The notes beneath the pieces were generated by a model. It did no database searches, was not told the DNA's origin, and saw only the letters and a list, made by a program, of their open reading frames with translations. Both the position numbers and the translations under genes were made by a program. Of a stretch of DNA of 64,000 nt, positions 1 through 11,559 are shown piece after piece. The stretch spans positions 59,741,355 through 59,805,354 of the forward strand of contig OZ038384.1 in NCBI GenBank assembly GCA_964036045.1, in the 5' to 3' direction. This DNA comes from Eutreptiella sp. 'Long Island Sound 2002'. Taxonomy: Eukaryota > Euglenozoa > Euglenophyceae > Eutreptiales > Eutreptiaceae. Every line of letters begins with the position of its first letter. Position 1 is the first letter of the stretch.

Positions 1-812
1 TGGGATTTTAGGAGGGCCAAAACGGTGCACCACGAGCTCAAAATGCGCCAAAACTTGTATTGGCATTCCATGAGGTCCAGGATCATTTTTGGATAAAACA
101 TTTTGCACGAGGTGGACCTTGTTGACCCATTTTGGCACCCACCTCTTTGGGCTACCTCTTGCAGCTTGCCGCAACCCACTGGGCCTAGGTACGGGGGCCT
201 AGGTGTTGGTTGCGGCAATTTTGAGGGGTGGAAACCACCGAAAATGGGTGGTTACGGGTGGATTAGGTGCGCTCGAATCTCGTTTTGAGCCATGTAGCCC
301 AAGATATGGTCTGTTTTTGGTTTGGGGCTGTCGGCGGCCATTGTGCACAAATTTTGGGGCTTTCGAGGGCCTTTTGGGGGCGGTTTGCGGACATATTGTG
401 GAGTTAGGGGGCCCTAGAGGGCCCTTCAGCACAAGGACATCTAGCTGCATGTGTAGAGTAGCCACTATTTCCCTTTATTGAGCCGTTTTCAACAGGCGCT
501 AGGGCAGTTTTGGAAGGGAAAAAAAGGCTGATTTTGGCCCTAAATTGCAGATTTTCAAATGAAGGTCCGGCACTTGCGACGCCCATTCCCGATCGCCCCC
601 GTTGAGTTTCCGGCTCATACTTTGTGTGGTTGTCCCTCACACCCATAGGTACCATCCACCAAAATTTTGGCCAAATCCGAAGCCCCACGAGGGAGGTGTG
701 ATTTCCCCCCATTTCGCGAGTGCTTGCTTGCTGCTTGCTTGCCAAACCTGTTAGGTCCGCCCTAGACACTAAAGAGGGTTATAAAACCAAGACAGGTTCC
801 GTAACCTTAACC
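1..812. repeat. CCCTAA-bounded repeat element, copy 1 (truncated by window edge)
   Basis: This is the first of several copies of a family also seen at 813-2187, 2188-3440, 37900-38660, 43943-45093 and 54640-55560. Landmarks in order are a block on gaccttgttgacccattt, a block containing gggcctaggtacgggggt, a TGCTTGCTTGC-rich stretch near 720-745, and a terminal block reading taggtccgccctagacac then gggttataaaaccaagac. It ends at a degraded CCCTAA-like junction (accttaacccttgaatattg). No coding frame is conserved between copies, so it looks non-coding or non-autonomous. Confidence 0.75.
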
Positions 813-2187
813 CTTGAATATTGGGACCGAGCTGGTGGGGGAAGGAACATTGTCTAGTCTTTAACGACAAATGAGGTACGCATTGGAAAGTGGACGAGAG
901 CGGCTCAAATGCGGCTCAAAATAAGCTGTATTCATCTGTTTGGGCATCACAACTAGACTGGGATCATGTTTGGAAAACCATGGGTTTGACCCGTTTTTGA
1001 GCCATTTGGGGTCCCAAAGTGGCCCATTTTCAAAGCCCTTTCAGCCTTGAGAGGGGCCACAATTGCTCAACATGGGCTCAAAATGGACTCCACTTGTTTG
1101 TGCACCCCAAATAGTCCAAAGGTATCTTTGGGAAAACCCATTTTGATCCATTTTTGATCCATTTTTGGTCCCAAAACAGCCCATTTTCAAGGCATTTTGT
1201 CACTTTGGAGGGGCCAAAATGGCTTGCAATGGGCTCGAAATGGGCTCATTTCACTTGTTTAGCACCCCAAACGGTCTGGGATCATTTTTGGAAAAACATA
1301 CTTTTGACCCATTTTTGACCCATTTTTGGTCCCAAAACAGCCCATTTTCAAGGCATTTTGGGATTTTAGGAGGGCCAAAACGGGCCACCACGAGCTCAAA
1401 ACGCGCCGAAAACACTTGTTTTGGCATTCCATGTGGTCCAGGATCATTTTTGAAAAAAAAATCATTTTTTGCACCCGGTGGACCTTGTTGACCCATTTTG
1501 GCACCCACCTCTTTGGGTTACCTCCTGCAGCTTGCCGCAGCCCACTGGGCCTAGGTACGGGGGTCTAGGCGTCGGTGAGGGCAATTTTGAGGGGTGGAAA
1601 CCACCAAAAGTGGGTGGTTACGGGTGGATTAGGTGCGATCGAAATCGCGTTTTGAGCCACGTAGCCCAAGATATGGTCCGTTTTTGGTTTGGGGCTGTCG
1701 GCGGCCAATGTGCACAAATTCTGGGGCTTTCGAGGGCCTTTTGGGGGCGGTTTGCGGACATATTGTGGAGTTAGAGGGCCCTAGAGGGCCCTTCAGCACG
1801 GGGAGGTCTAGCTGCATGTCTAGAGTAGCCACTATTTCCTTTCATTTGGCTGTTTTTAGCATGTTGTAGGGTGTTTTTAGGCAAAAAAAAAGCCTGATTT
1901 TGGCCCTAAATTGCAGATTTTCAAATGGAGGTCCGGCACTTGCGAAGCCCGGTTCCCGGCCGCCACCGTTGATTTTCTTGCTCATACTTTGTGTGGTTGT
2001 CCCTCACACCCATAGGTACCATCCACAAAGATTTTGGCCGAAGCACTAGGATGGAGATGTGATTTTTCCCCATTTCGCGCGTGCTTGCTGCTTGCTTGCT
2101 TGCCAAAGTTGCTAGGTCCACCTTAGACACTAAAGAGGGTTATGAAACCAAGACTGGTTCCACCAGCTGGGTGACCCTAACCCTAAT
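813..2187. repeat. CCCTAA-bounded repeat element, copy 2
   Basis: A full-length-looking copy. It opens with tgaatattgggaccgagctg and closes with gactggttccaccagctggg followed by accctaaccctaa. Its interior holds three tandem sub-repeats of about 155-160 bp, recognisable by cccattttcaaggcattttg at roughly 1030, 1180 and 1340. Short open frames here are repeats of one another in shifted frames and are not called as genes. Confidence 0.75.
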
Positions 2188-3440
2188 CAAAAATGAATAT
2201 TGGGAACGAGCTGGTGGGGGAGGGAACATCAGCTATGACTGGTGAGGGACATCAAGAATGATTCACACATTGATGGCTCTCACCCTGGTGAGGGACATCA
2301 AGAATGATTCACACATTGATGGCTCTTGACAAAGTGAAATCAGCTTGCAAGTGAACCCCAATACCACGAGGCCCACTTTCAAGGCTTTTTGGACTTCTGA
2401 GGGGCCAAAATGCCCCAAAATGGGCTCAAAATGGGCTCATTTCACCCGTTGGTGCACCCCATATGGTCTAGGAAGAGGTTTGGAAAAATGCGTTTTTGAC
2501 CCATTTTTGACCCATTTTTGGTCCCAAAACAGCCCATTTTCGAGGCATTTTGGGATTTTCGGAGGACCAAAATGGGCCACCACAAGCTCAAAACGGTCCA
2601 AAAACACTTGTTTTAGGGTCATACATGGTCTAGGATCATTTTTGAGAAAAGTCATCTTTTTGCCTACTGGACCCTGTTGACCCATTTGGGCACCCACCTA
2701 TTTGGGCTTGAGCTTGCAGCTTGTCGCAGCCTAGTGGGCCTAGGTATGGGGGTCCAGGCGTCCGTTTGGGCAATTCTGAGGGGTGGAAACCACAAAAAGT
2801 GGGGGGTTGCGGGTGGAGTAGGTGCCCTCGGAATCGCATTTTGAGCCATGTAGCCAAATATATGGCCTATTCTTGGTTTGTGGCTGTCGGCATTTGAAGC
2901 TTCTGGGGGCCTTTTTGGGCCGTTTCCAGGACATATCATGGCGTTAGAGGGCCGCAAAGAGCTCGTTGACACGGGGAAGTCAAGCCGCACGTGCAGTGTA
3001 CCCACTGTTCCCCTTCGTTTGGCCGTTTTGAATGTGTTCTAGGGCTTTTTTGGCCCAAAAATGGCTGTTTTTGGCCCTAAAACGCAGTTTTTGAAACTGA
3101 GGTCCGCCACTTGCGAATCCCTTTGCCGGTCGCCACCGTCGAGTTTCTCGCTCAAACTTTGTGTGATTGTACTTCACACCCATAGGTATCATGCACCAAA
3201 ATTTCAACCAAATCCGAAGCACCACGACGGAGTTCTGATTCTTACCCATTTCGCGTGTGCTGCTGCTTGCTTGCTGCTTGCTGCTTGCTGCTTGCTGCTT
3301 GCTACTTGCTACTTGCTTGCTTTATGCTAAACCTGGTAGGTCCACCCTAGACACTAAAAAGGGTTATAAAACCAAGACTGGTTCCACCAGCTCGGTGACC
3401 CTGACCCTAGCCCTAACCCTAGCCCTATCTCTCACCCTAA
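2188..3440. repeat. CCCTAA-bounded repeat element, copy 3
   Basis: Opens directly after a CCCTAACCCTAA run with the same tgaatattgggaacgagctg start as copies 2 and 43943-45093. A short segment (gtgagggacatcaagaatga) is tandemly duplicated near 2240-2320. It closes with gactggttccaccagctcgg and then a run of imperfect CCCTAA units. Copies 1-3 are therefore head to tail with telomere-type hexamers at the joints. Confidence 0.75.
3397..3440. repeat. Interstitial telomere-like CCCTAA array
   Basis: About six imperfect hexamers (variants CCCTGA, CCCTAG, CCCTAA) sit at the end of the repeat element. TTAGGG is a common eukaryotic telomere unit. The array is short and degenerate, so this is an interstitial or subtelomeric remnant and not a chromosome end. 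Confidence 0.7.
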
Positions 3441-3566
3441 AGGGAGGGCAAGGGGAGGTAACGGGAGCCTGTGCCCCCCCACCACCACCCCAAATCGCCC
3501 CACCTGGACCCCCCCAACCGACCCTCCCCCCATCGCCCCTCCCTGAACCCCCCCCCCCCCCCCCCC
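3436..3566. repeat. Segment duplicated in inverted orientation at 37640-37765
   Basis: The sequence from gggagggcaaggggaggtaa through a C-rich stretch (ccaaatcgccccacctgga) reappears, reverse-complemented, at about 37640-37765. There it again lies next to the CCCTAA end of the element family. The duplication therefore covers the element end, the hexamers and the flanking unique DNA. A C homopolymer of about 17 nt lies at 3550-3566. Confidence 0.7.
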
Positions 3567-3569
3567 GGG

Positions 3570-4469
3570 GGGCCTTCGGCCCACTTCTACTTGGGAAGGG
3601 GGGTTGCGCACAAAAGCGAGGAAACCCCCCCCGTGGGCTACATGGCCCTTGCCGTACTGAAGAGAAATGAAATGACTGCACAACCCTTGCTATCGCACGG
3701 CATGCAAAGGCGTGCAGAATCAAAATGGTGTCATAAAACCCGCTGTCTCCGGCCTGAAAAATGGTGCAAATCAAAATGGCTACACAAATGCCGACGGCTT
3801 GGGGTCCCCAAAATGGGGGATTCAAACAATGGGTACATGGCCATCCACCACTTTAATTTGGCCCCCCTCCCATATCATGGTCTACTTTGTGGGCAGCGTG
3901 CAATTGTAACTCCCAGTTGCCTGCTACTTTTGGTTTTGCAGCATGTACTTTCCACATGGACTGGGCACATGTGGAGTCAGGGTTGGGCACCGTGTTCAAA
4001 AACACCATTCTTTCTCATACATGGACCACCTGCACAACCTTATCCTGCCATGACGCCTGGCCCGGATGATTGGGCTCAACTGGGGTGAGTGGAAACCCAC
4101 ATTTCAAGACTGCCAATCAAGACATAAGGCGTCTCAGACCACCAGGTGAGCAGAACACATGTCGTCTTCCCCAAAACAATTTCCGCAAGCCAACCCCTGG
4201 CTTCAATATTGTTGGTTGTTGGTTGCTGGTTCTGAGATTCGTGCCCTTGCAGCCGTCAAGTATCGCAAGCAAGAACGAAGGTGGAAGGGAGCGAGGGGGG
4301 ATTGACAGGAGAATGTGCGGAGAGCATGCAGGACTCACGGGAGTAAGAGCCTGTGTAGAAGCCACATAGAGGAGACATAGAGGATGAAACTGCAAACTCA
4401 GCAACAACAGGGCAAACACTTGAGTGTGAAAAGAGCGCACAAATGAAGTGCGGTGGTAAAGAGCGAGAG
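3570..4469. other. Interval without a recognised gene
   Basis: At 3720-3850 it holds degenerate copies of the dispersed 'aatcaaaatggctacataa' minisatellite that is densest at 47335-47715. Open frames here are short, overlap in several frames and lack recognisable features. Confidence 0.5.
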
Positions 4470-4479
4470 CGAGAGGGAG

Positions 4480-4523
<44 letters not shown>

Positions 4524-4531
4524 AGGGAGGG
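4470..4531. repeat. GA microsatellite followed by GGGA units
   Basis: An uninterrupted GA run of about 20 units is flanked by imperfect GAGC units and followed by GGGA repeats. Confidence 0.9.
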
Positions 4532-4730
4532 TGGGAACAGGGTATTCAGAGCTGTTGAATTACAGCAGCATACTGTTGGGACGGGCAACCAAAGGAGTCC
4601 ACAGCAGGTTGTAGAGGACGGCAGATGCATCAACGCCTTGAACAGCACAAGGGCAGTACTTACCACAACCTACAGAGCAACACGAAGAAAGCAGTGCAGA
4701 TCCACTAATTTGTGCATTGTTTGACCGAGA

Positions 4731-6551
4731 CTGCGCGCCTCGTTTCACGAGGCGCACGGGGGGGGGGGGGGGGGGTTTGGCGCTAACGAGGCGCACGGGG
4801 GGGGGTTGCAAACGAGGCGCGGGGGGGGGGGGGGATTGGCGCGCTAACGAGGCACACGGGGGGGGGAGGGGTTGGCACTCACGAGACGCGTATTCCGCAT
4901 ACAAGTCCGTGCATACACAAGGCGGTGCACATACAAGCCGGTGCATACACAAGGCGGTGCACACACAAGGCGGTGCACACAAAAGGCGGTCTGTAGCCAC
5001 CGCAGGAGTCTTGTTATTTAAGGGTCCATAGGCAAGGCGGTACACACACAAGGCGGTGCACACAAAAGGCGGTCTGTAGCCACCGCAGGAGTCTTGTTAT
5101 TTAAGGGGCCACAGGCAAGGCGGTACACACAAAAGGCGGTGCACACAAAAGGCGGTCTATAGCCACCGCAGGAGTCTTGTTATTTAAGGGGCCACAGGCA
5201 AGGCGGTACACACACAAGGCGGTGCACACAAAAGGCGGCCTGTAGCCACCGCAGGAGTCTTGTTATTTAAGGGGCCACGGGCTAGGCGGTGCACATAGAA
5301 GGCGGTACACACACAAGGCGGTGCACACAAAAGGCGGTCTGTAGCCACCGCAGGAGTCTTCTTATTTAAGGGGTCACAGGCAAGGCGGTACACGCAAAAG
5401 GCGGTGCACACAAAAGGCGGTCTATAGCCACCGCAGGAGTCTTGTTATTTAAGGGGCCACAGGCAAGGTGGTACACACAAAAGGCGGCATACACACAAGG
5501 CGGTGCACACAAAAGGCGGCCTGTAGCCACCGCAGGAGTCTTGTTATTTAAGGGGCCACAGGCAAGGCGGTACACACACAAGGCGGTGCACACAAAAGGC
5601 GGTCTGTAGCCACCGCAGGAGTCTTGTCATTTACGGGGCCACAGGCAAGGCGGTGCACATAGAAGGCGGTACACACACAAGGCGGTGCACACAAAAGGCG
5701 GTCTATAGCCACCGCAGGAGTCTTGTTATTTAAGGGGCCACAGGCAAGGTGGTACACACAAAAGGCGGTATACACACAAGGCGGTGCACACAAAAGGCGG
5801 CCTGTAGCCACCGCAGGAGTCTTGTCATTTAAAGGGCCACAGGCAAGGCGGTACACACACAAGGCGGTGCACACAAAAGGCGGCCTGTAGCCACCGCAGG
5901 AGTCTTGTTATTTAAGGGGCCACGGGCAAGGCGGTGCACATAGAAGGCGGTACACACACAAGGCGGTGCACACAAAAGGCGGCCTGTAGCCACCGCAGGA
6001 GTCTTGTTATTTAAGGGGCCACAGGCAAGGCGGTACACGCAAAAGGCGGTGCACACAAAAGGCGGTCTATAGCCACCGCAGGAGTCTTGTTATTTACGGG
6101 GCCACAGGCAAGGCGGTGCACATAGAAGGCGGTACACACACAAGGCGGTGCACACAAAAGGCGGTCTGTAGCCACCGCAGGAGTCTTGTTATTTAAGGGG
6201 CCACAGGCAAGGCGGTACACAGAAAAGGCGGTATACACACAAGGCGGTGCACACAAAAGGCGGTCTATAGCCACCGCAGGAGTCTTGTTATTTAAGGGGC
6301 CACAGGCAAGGCGGTACACACACAAGGCGGTGCACAGGGGGGGGGGGGGGTTGGCGCGCTAACGAGGCGCACGGGGGGGGGGGGGGTTGGCGCTAACGAG
6401 GCGCAAGGGGGGGGGGGGTTTGGCGCTATCGAGGCGCACGGGGGGGGGGGGGGGTTGGCGCTAACGAGGCGCACGGGGGGGGGGGGGGGAGTTTGGCGCT
6501 AACGAGGCGCGCGCCGAGCCCAATTTGCGCCTCGTATAACGAGGCGCGCAG
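4731..6551. mobile_element. Minisatellite-filled element with 26-bp terminal inverted repeats
   Basis: The ends are inverted repeats. Positions 4731-4756 match the reverse complement of 6526-6551 at 24 of 26 bases, and the outer 14 bases (ctgcgcgcctcgtt) are identical. Each end can itself fold, because gcgcctcgt and acgaggcgc face each other across a 3-5 nt loop. Just inside both ends are units of the form ggcgctaacgaggcgcac followed by long G runs (4735-4890 and 6336-6515). The centre is the 83/99-bp tandem repeat. No target-site duplication is obvious and no transposase frame is present, so it would have to be non-autonomous, or an amplified hairpin structure instead of a transposon. Confidence 0.6.
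4895..6336. repeat. Compound minisatellite, about 83-bp and 99-bp units
   Basis: Some 16 units each contain gtagccaccgcaggagtctt and ttatttaaggggccacagg, followed by two to four copies of a 16-19 bp subunit (caaggcggtgcacacaca). Unit length varies by whole subunits, giving periods near 83 and 99 bp. Minus-strand frames through it are open only because of the periodicity and encode a Cys-rich repeat; they are not called as a gene. Confidence 0.9.
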
Positions 6552-8110
6552 TTTCAGCCAAACACTCAATTTGTGTGCTCCGTGGAGGGGGCTGCCGCAC
6601 ACTTTTGAACACAACACATCATGCAACAATGGTCTTCTTTTTGTAGCATGTCAACCCCACTGCGACTTATCCTCCGTCAATTTTCAGGTGATTAAGGGCC
6701 ATGGGAATGTTTGTGTACTGTGTGCGCACCTTTGGACACCGTGTGCATATTCTTTTATCTACGGTAGCGCTGTTCTACAACCGTGGAGAATGTAACCCCC
6801 TATATCGGTGTAATCAATTACTGTTGTTGGTGTGCAAGCCCCATGTTTTTATTGTGCAAGCACTTTAAGCAACCGCCCGCCCTTTTCGCAACTGCTTTGT
6901 GCAACTGCTTGTGCGGCCTCTGAGACCCCCCCCCTTTTCTTGCAACCACACATGCAACGTGCAGGCCCCCTCCTGACAAACAAAAATTTGCATCACATTC
7001 CAAAAAAAAAGGTTGAAGCATAGACATTTGCATACAATACATTGAATCCGCTTCTGTGAGTATACGGGGCATCGTGCATATACGGGGAAAGCACGGTCAA
7101 CATTTTCTTCCTCTGGAAAGACTTCCTCCTGTCCACACGGACTCAAGTATGTGAGTCCAAGGTCCACAGGGCTAATACCTAGTTTTCCTTTGGACACAAA
7201 ACTGACTTAAGTGTCACAAGAAACACATGTGACCATGCAACTGTGTGGTAGAACCCATCCACACCTTGCGGAAGATCCTCCATTGCCACACGCAAGCGAA
7301 AAAGTGCCCCACCCTTGCACAATGGAGGCCATGCACATCATTATATTTTTGTTGAGCTTGATAATCATACTTGGGATTGAACAATAAACCGGACAAAGAC
7401 GCGAGACGAGACCTAGTGATGTGGACTGGGTATATAGTGTTGATGCAGTGGAGAGCGACGTCATGCAGACATGCCGTGGTTGCGCATAGAGCGACGGTGA
7501 TGGTTCATTGTCAGATATGTCACAAAATGGGGGAAGTTGGGATTATGCTTCGTAAGGTGACAAACTTCTGGACCACCAAATCTCACCCACCGGTGCATTC
7601 AAATCATTGCAAACACATGCAACATTTCATATGTAAACATCATTAGAACAATCCGAACAAAATGTACCAAATTGTCCCAACTAGGGCTTTGGCTACATAA
7701 CCCATGCTTCCTTTAGTAAAAGTGAAATGGCTACATAACCCATGCTGTAACAGGGAACTGCAAAGCGAAGAGAAGTGAATGTACTTGATTCCCCGGGATC
7801 ATGGTTTAATCTTGCCCTACGAATGAACTGGAAGGGTAAAGAAGCGGAAAGGAGCAACATGGTTGCAAATCAATCTCGTGTACATTGCGTGGGCTGAACC
7901 CCTCAGTCATGACCATGACCATGACCAAACAATCTTTCTAAACTCCAGTCATGCAAATTCCAATGAAATGCATGTCATCCATAGAATCAAACTCATTTGA
8001 AACCTAAAATACTCTGTAACTTGTAGGGAAAAGCCAACCTAGGGTTTGAGTAGTTGCCAACAAACAAAACTTTGTACTGTAGCACACTACATGGACGGCA
8101 TTCCCCATGA
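6552..8110. other. Interval without a recognised gene
   Basis: Low-complexity runs and one short duplication (ggctacataacccatgct, near 7691 and 7729) are present. No frame shows family motifs or convincing protein composition. Confidence 0.5.
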
Positions 8111-8974
8111 TCACAGCCAAAGTTGGGGGTCACTAGATAGAGCATAGGCCAATTTGGGTCCAACATGGGTCAAAAATGAGCACTAGAATGGGAAGCATAT
8201 TACATGCAGGTTGCAAGTTGGAAGCACATCTTTTGCAACCCTGGCAACCTAGGAACCATCCTGGCATGGAGCACACACCAACACAGAGCATTTCTACCAC
8301 ACTAGAGCATTTCTACCACACTGTGTTGGTCGAATACACAATGCTTCGAATGGTCTGTGTTCGCCGGCAACGCTGTTGCTTTGTTAGTGCCCACGGAGTA
8401 TCCTGAATCCTGTAGGGGGGGGCAAAATGGGTATGTTCGGAAAGCCCTTGAGCACTACTTTCGGACACCCCTGGTATGCGAGCTGAGCCAACAATATCGT
8501 GGATGTTTTGTCGTTTTCAGATGGTGCATCATTCGCTCGCTGCCCAAATCGTGAAATCTGCGGCCCATCCAATGAACAATATTTCGTCAACCTCTCAAAC
8601 ATACTGTTGCGATAGACCTTGGGACCTGCATAAGTGGATTCAGCATACAAAATTTCATCAAAATTGGCTTAAAATAACGATTTGTTGGAGATATGGCCCT
8701 GGGAAAGTAACAGAAGCTGTTTCTGGCCTTTAGACGCCAAATGTTTTTTTGTTCGGCTTGGCATTCTGATATATTGGTGAGATAATGCTAAGTCAAACTG
8801 CATTAGAAAATCCTCTTCATGTACCTTTCCGTATGTTAACCAGTGGACCAGCCTCCATTTCCAGAAATTTGGCTCTAACGACTGCCATTCCTTGCAGTGC
8901 ACGTTGTGTGTGGCTGTCTCATGTTCCTTGGTGACTTCTTGCACATGTGCACCCTCCCCCCCCACCTCATCCAC
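8111..8974 (-). CDS. Uncharacterised protein frame with five in-frame TAA/TAG, ends at TGA
   Basis: One minus-strand frame of 288 codons has no TGA until 8111-8113. It is interrupted by TAA at 8669-8671 and 8384-8386 and TAG at 8294-8296, 8249-8251 and 8183-8185. Composition is protein-like across the first TAA, with EPNFWKWRLVHWLTYGK and EEDFLMQFDLALSHQYIRM upstream and ANFDEILYAESTY and FERLTKYCSLDGPQISRF downstream. No clear Met start is seen after the upstream TGA, so this may be an exon or a 3' portion. I do not recognise the family. Under the standard code it would be two short open frames of about 100 and 88 residues. A transposon-derived or decayed sequence is possible. Confidence 0.5.
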
Positions 8975-9432
8975 ATGCTATCAACAGCATATATGAAAGT
9001 GGTTTTCGCGCAGATTTCAAAAAGTATACATAAACCCCCATTTGCTAGTTATTGGGGGACAAGAATTTTGCATATTACAATGAAACCATTCGAATGTTAG
9101 AATGAAAAATTCCCAAAACTATTAGTTTGCTCTCCGGTGGTACATAATGAATGATGCCGAGAGATATGCTTCGGAAATGCCTCGCACCTGTGCGAGCACA
9201 CATGTCCTCGCACAGGACCCGAGAAAAAGAGGACAATACTTACTGCTGCTGCCCCTGCTGCTGTTGTCCCCCCGCCCCTCCGGCCTCTTTCGGCCCAAAT
9301 TTCAGCCACCACAAAGCGAGGGTGCAGGTTGTGGGCTGGTTCCCTGTTGTTCCATGAACGATGCTCAATACTTAGCCAACAAAACTTGGAGGCATTGGGG
9401 TGAGTATACCCTGCCTTCTTGGGGGCCCCCAG

Positions 9433-9811
9433 TGCTTTGCACGGGGAGAAAGACAGAAATGGCCCAGATTTGGGCAAGATGCCCATGGCCCCTCCTGCCA
9501 CGGAGGAGGACACCCGTTTGAAGGTCCTCATTTGTGGACAGTGGTGCCACATAACGGATAGCTACCCCAAAAATGCATCCGGCTAGTTGGAGGGTGACCA
9601 AAGGGTAGCTCATTTGCGCGAGGATTGTTTGCGGAACACTAGTCCTAGTGCAAAGCCCAAGTCCTCTGATACGAAGATTGACCTCATTTGCACACGTGCA
9701 TTTTGCAACTACTTGTAGCGCGCACACATTTCCTAGGCTTGTTCTGTCCCTATATTTCCTCCACCTATTTGGTTTGCCAAAGGTGGTGTTTATCAATGTG
9801 CTTTTGTATGA
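9433..9811 (+). CDS. Exon of a protein related to the 17183-18586 gene
   Basis: The plus-strand exon starts after a 33-nt GTGAGT...CCCAG intron at 9400-9432. It encodes DTRLKVLICGQW, then YPKNASG, then AKPKSSDTKIDL and TRAFCNYL. These align one for one with DTRPKVLVCGEW, YPADACG, AKPKSSDTKTDL and KRAFCNYL of the minus-strand gene at 17.2-18.6 kb. A TAG after NASG aligns with a CAG glutamine codon in that relative. Further on, a different frame (FLHLFGLPKV, INVLLY) matches FLGLFGVPKV and IRLLLY in the relative, so a frame change or intron lies near 9720-9760. It is best read as a partial or decayed paralogue; the function is unknown. Confidence 0.55.
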
Positions 9812-10374
9812 GCACCTACAATCAATGTTCATCGCTCAGCTGTACCGCGCTCTCATTGCGGACAACGACAAAGAGTATCAAGGAGCAAGCAATTTCTAGC
9901 AGAAGCCGGAGGGGGGGGGGGGGGTGACGCACCCACCCCCCTTGGCCCCCAACACAACCTTCGCACCTTTTCTGCAGGCTGGCACATGGCGAGCGAGGTC
10001 CCTCCCCTCATGGAAGGGGGGAGGGCACTGGAGGTCGAGAACTTTGGGATCTGGGACCCGCATGGGAACCCAGTAGGTGGTCCTCCTTTCCCGAACCAAG
10101 TGGAGACAATGAGCAAATGAGCGAACAGGTAGACTCCCCCTCCCCTAGGATGAGCCCCCGGGAGGGGTCAATGGAGTCGGTGCCCTCTAGGCTTGGAAAA
10201 GCGGTGGCTGTGAAGAGCTCACAGCTAGACTGCCGTGAGTATCCCTAGAGCGGCATACCCAGCGAACCTCCAGGTGTGCGCGCCCCTCCAGCCCCAACAC
10301 ATCCACCTACGCCAGCACAGCCCGTGCACTCTAGTGCAGTTGTGGGGTGACTCCTAGAGGCCGGTCGGCCACCA
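9812..10374. other. Interval without a recognised gene
   Basis: Contains a G run near 9912 followed by C-rich sequence. Open frames are short and unconvincing. Confidence 0.45.
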
Positions 10375-11020
10375 ACCAACCCCTGCCCCCCCCTCCCAAC
10401 GGAGAGGCCATTCGGGTGTGGTGCCCTCTAGGCCCCCTCGCTTACGCGGGCTGTAGCGCCGTAGCCTGTGCAGCTAGCACCGGCGGCACCCAGGGTAGGC
10501 AATCACTTTGTGCACCCTGGGCCCCTCCACTTGCCCGGGGTACGCCCTCAGCCGTGGGGAGCTAGAACTAGCCCAGATGGTAGCACCACCTGTGCTGAAG
10601 GTAGTCAAGGATTGCAGGTCTGACCCCAGTCGTGCCACGTACCACCGCCTTCCCGTGCGAGCACGCAGTTGTGGAGCGGTTTGGTAGCTTGTCCTTGTGA
10701 CGAGGAGGGTGCGAGCCGACTCACATCTCCCCCGGCGGGCTCAGCGTCAGCTCTATGGCCTCCCTGCTTGGGCCTGGAGCACCAAGCACACACTTCCCCG
10801 CGCCATGTGCGCCGATGCCGACCAACAGTGGAGCAAGCAGGTGTGCCACAGACCCCCCCCCCTCAGGCACACAGGGCACATACACACAGGCACGGCGGCA
10901 TCTCCCGCCCGCAAGAGCCACCACGGGGTCTGGGGGCGGTCAACAGTCCAGCAGGCCTTGTGACCGGACACACGGGTACGGCTGCCCAGTGGGGTCCCGC
11001 AGGGCAGGCGGCGTGGTGAC
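10375..11020 (+). repeat. GC-rich repeat family, copy 1 of 2
   Basis: About 650 bp reappear in the same orientation at 38830-39475 with frequent substitutions and small indels. Shared landmarks are acggagaggccattcgggtg, ctgaccccagtcgtgcca, tagcttgtccttgtgacg and cacatacacacaggcacggc. One minus-strand frame (VCMCP..., HTCLLHC) is partly kept between the copies, but no domain is recognised. Confidence 0.75.
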
Positions 11021-11104
11021 AGACTATTCGGTCCCGTTGTTGGGGTGGGGGGGTGGGCAGCAAAAGGTCTGCTCCCCTGTTTCCAGGTGGGTATATAAAA
11101 AACA

Positions 11105-11235
11105 TCGCAATGTGATGTAATATTTTTTGCAGTAAACGCGAGTACCGGGTTTTTTTTGAACTCGCTTTTACCGCAAAAAAAAAGTTACACGGCGGTACGG
11201 CTTTTTTACTCGCATTTACTGCATAAAAAAAATTA
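11105..11235. repeat. AT-rich repeats on a tttgcagtaaacgcg motif
   Basis: Short imperfect units alternate T- or A-runs with 'gcagtaaacgcg' or its complement. The same motif family recurs at 16890-17040 and 20255-20600. Confidence 0.6.
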
Positions 11236-11339
11236 CATGACTTACAACATACAACTACCTGAAACTACCTGAAACTACCTGAAAATGTTGTGTAGATTGC
11301 GATTGTTGAAAAAAAGCATGTGCAAAAAGGGAACCCAAC

Positions 11340-11500
11340 GAAATAACCAGGTGACTAAGTCGCTCACTACTTAAGGCCAACTGGTTTGGCAACAGGGTGG
11401 GGTAGAAAGCACAAGCCGCACCTTCTGTGAAGGGCCAATGTCCAACGAGGGTGTTGTCGTCCTTCCACAATCGGACATGGCACAGGCGTCCTGCAAACAT
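11340..11500 (-). CDS. Exon encoding the C-terminal strand of a LamG-like domain
   Basis: The minus-strand frame encodes FAGRLCHVRLWKDDNTLVGH then WPFTEG. The pattern small-G-x-hydrophobic-x-x-V-R-L-W is typical of the last strand of LamG/concanavalin-A-like domains. A GTGAGT donor-like site and two AG acceptors (GCTGCAG, TTTGCAG) lie just upstream on the minus strand near 11490-11515, so the exon start is uncertain. It is probably one exon of a multi-exon secreted or surface protein, and neighbouring LamG-like exons at 13.0 and 14.5 kb share the strand. Confidence 0.5.
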
Positions 11501-11559
11501 TCTGCAGCACTCACCTGCATGACAGCAATATACAACAGCATTCCTCTCAGGCATGGAGA

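Noticed and set aside
4560-6325. Series of minus-strand Cys-rich open frames.
   Set aside because: They repeat with the 83/99-bp minisatellite and simply follow its periodicity.
4895-6336. CRISPR-like array.
   Set aside because: Repeats are contiguous with no unique spacers and the DNA is eukaryotic.
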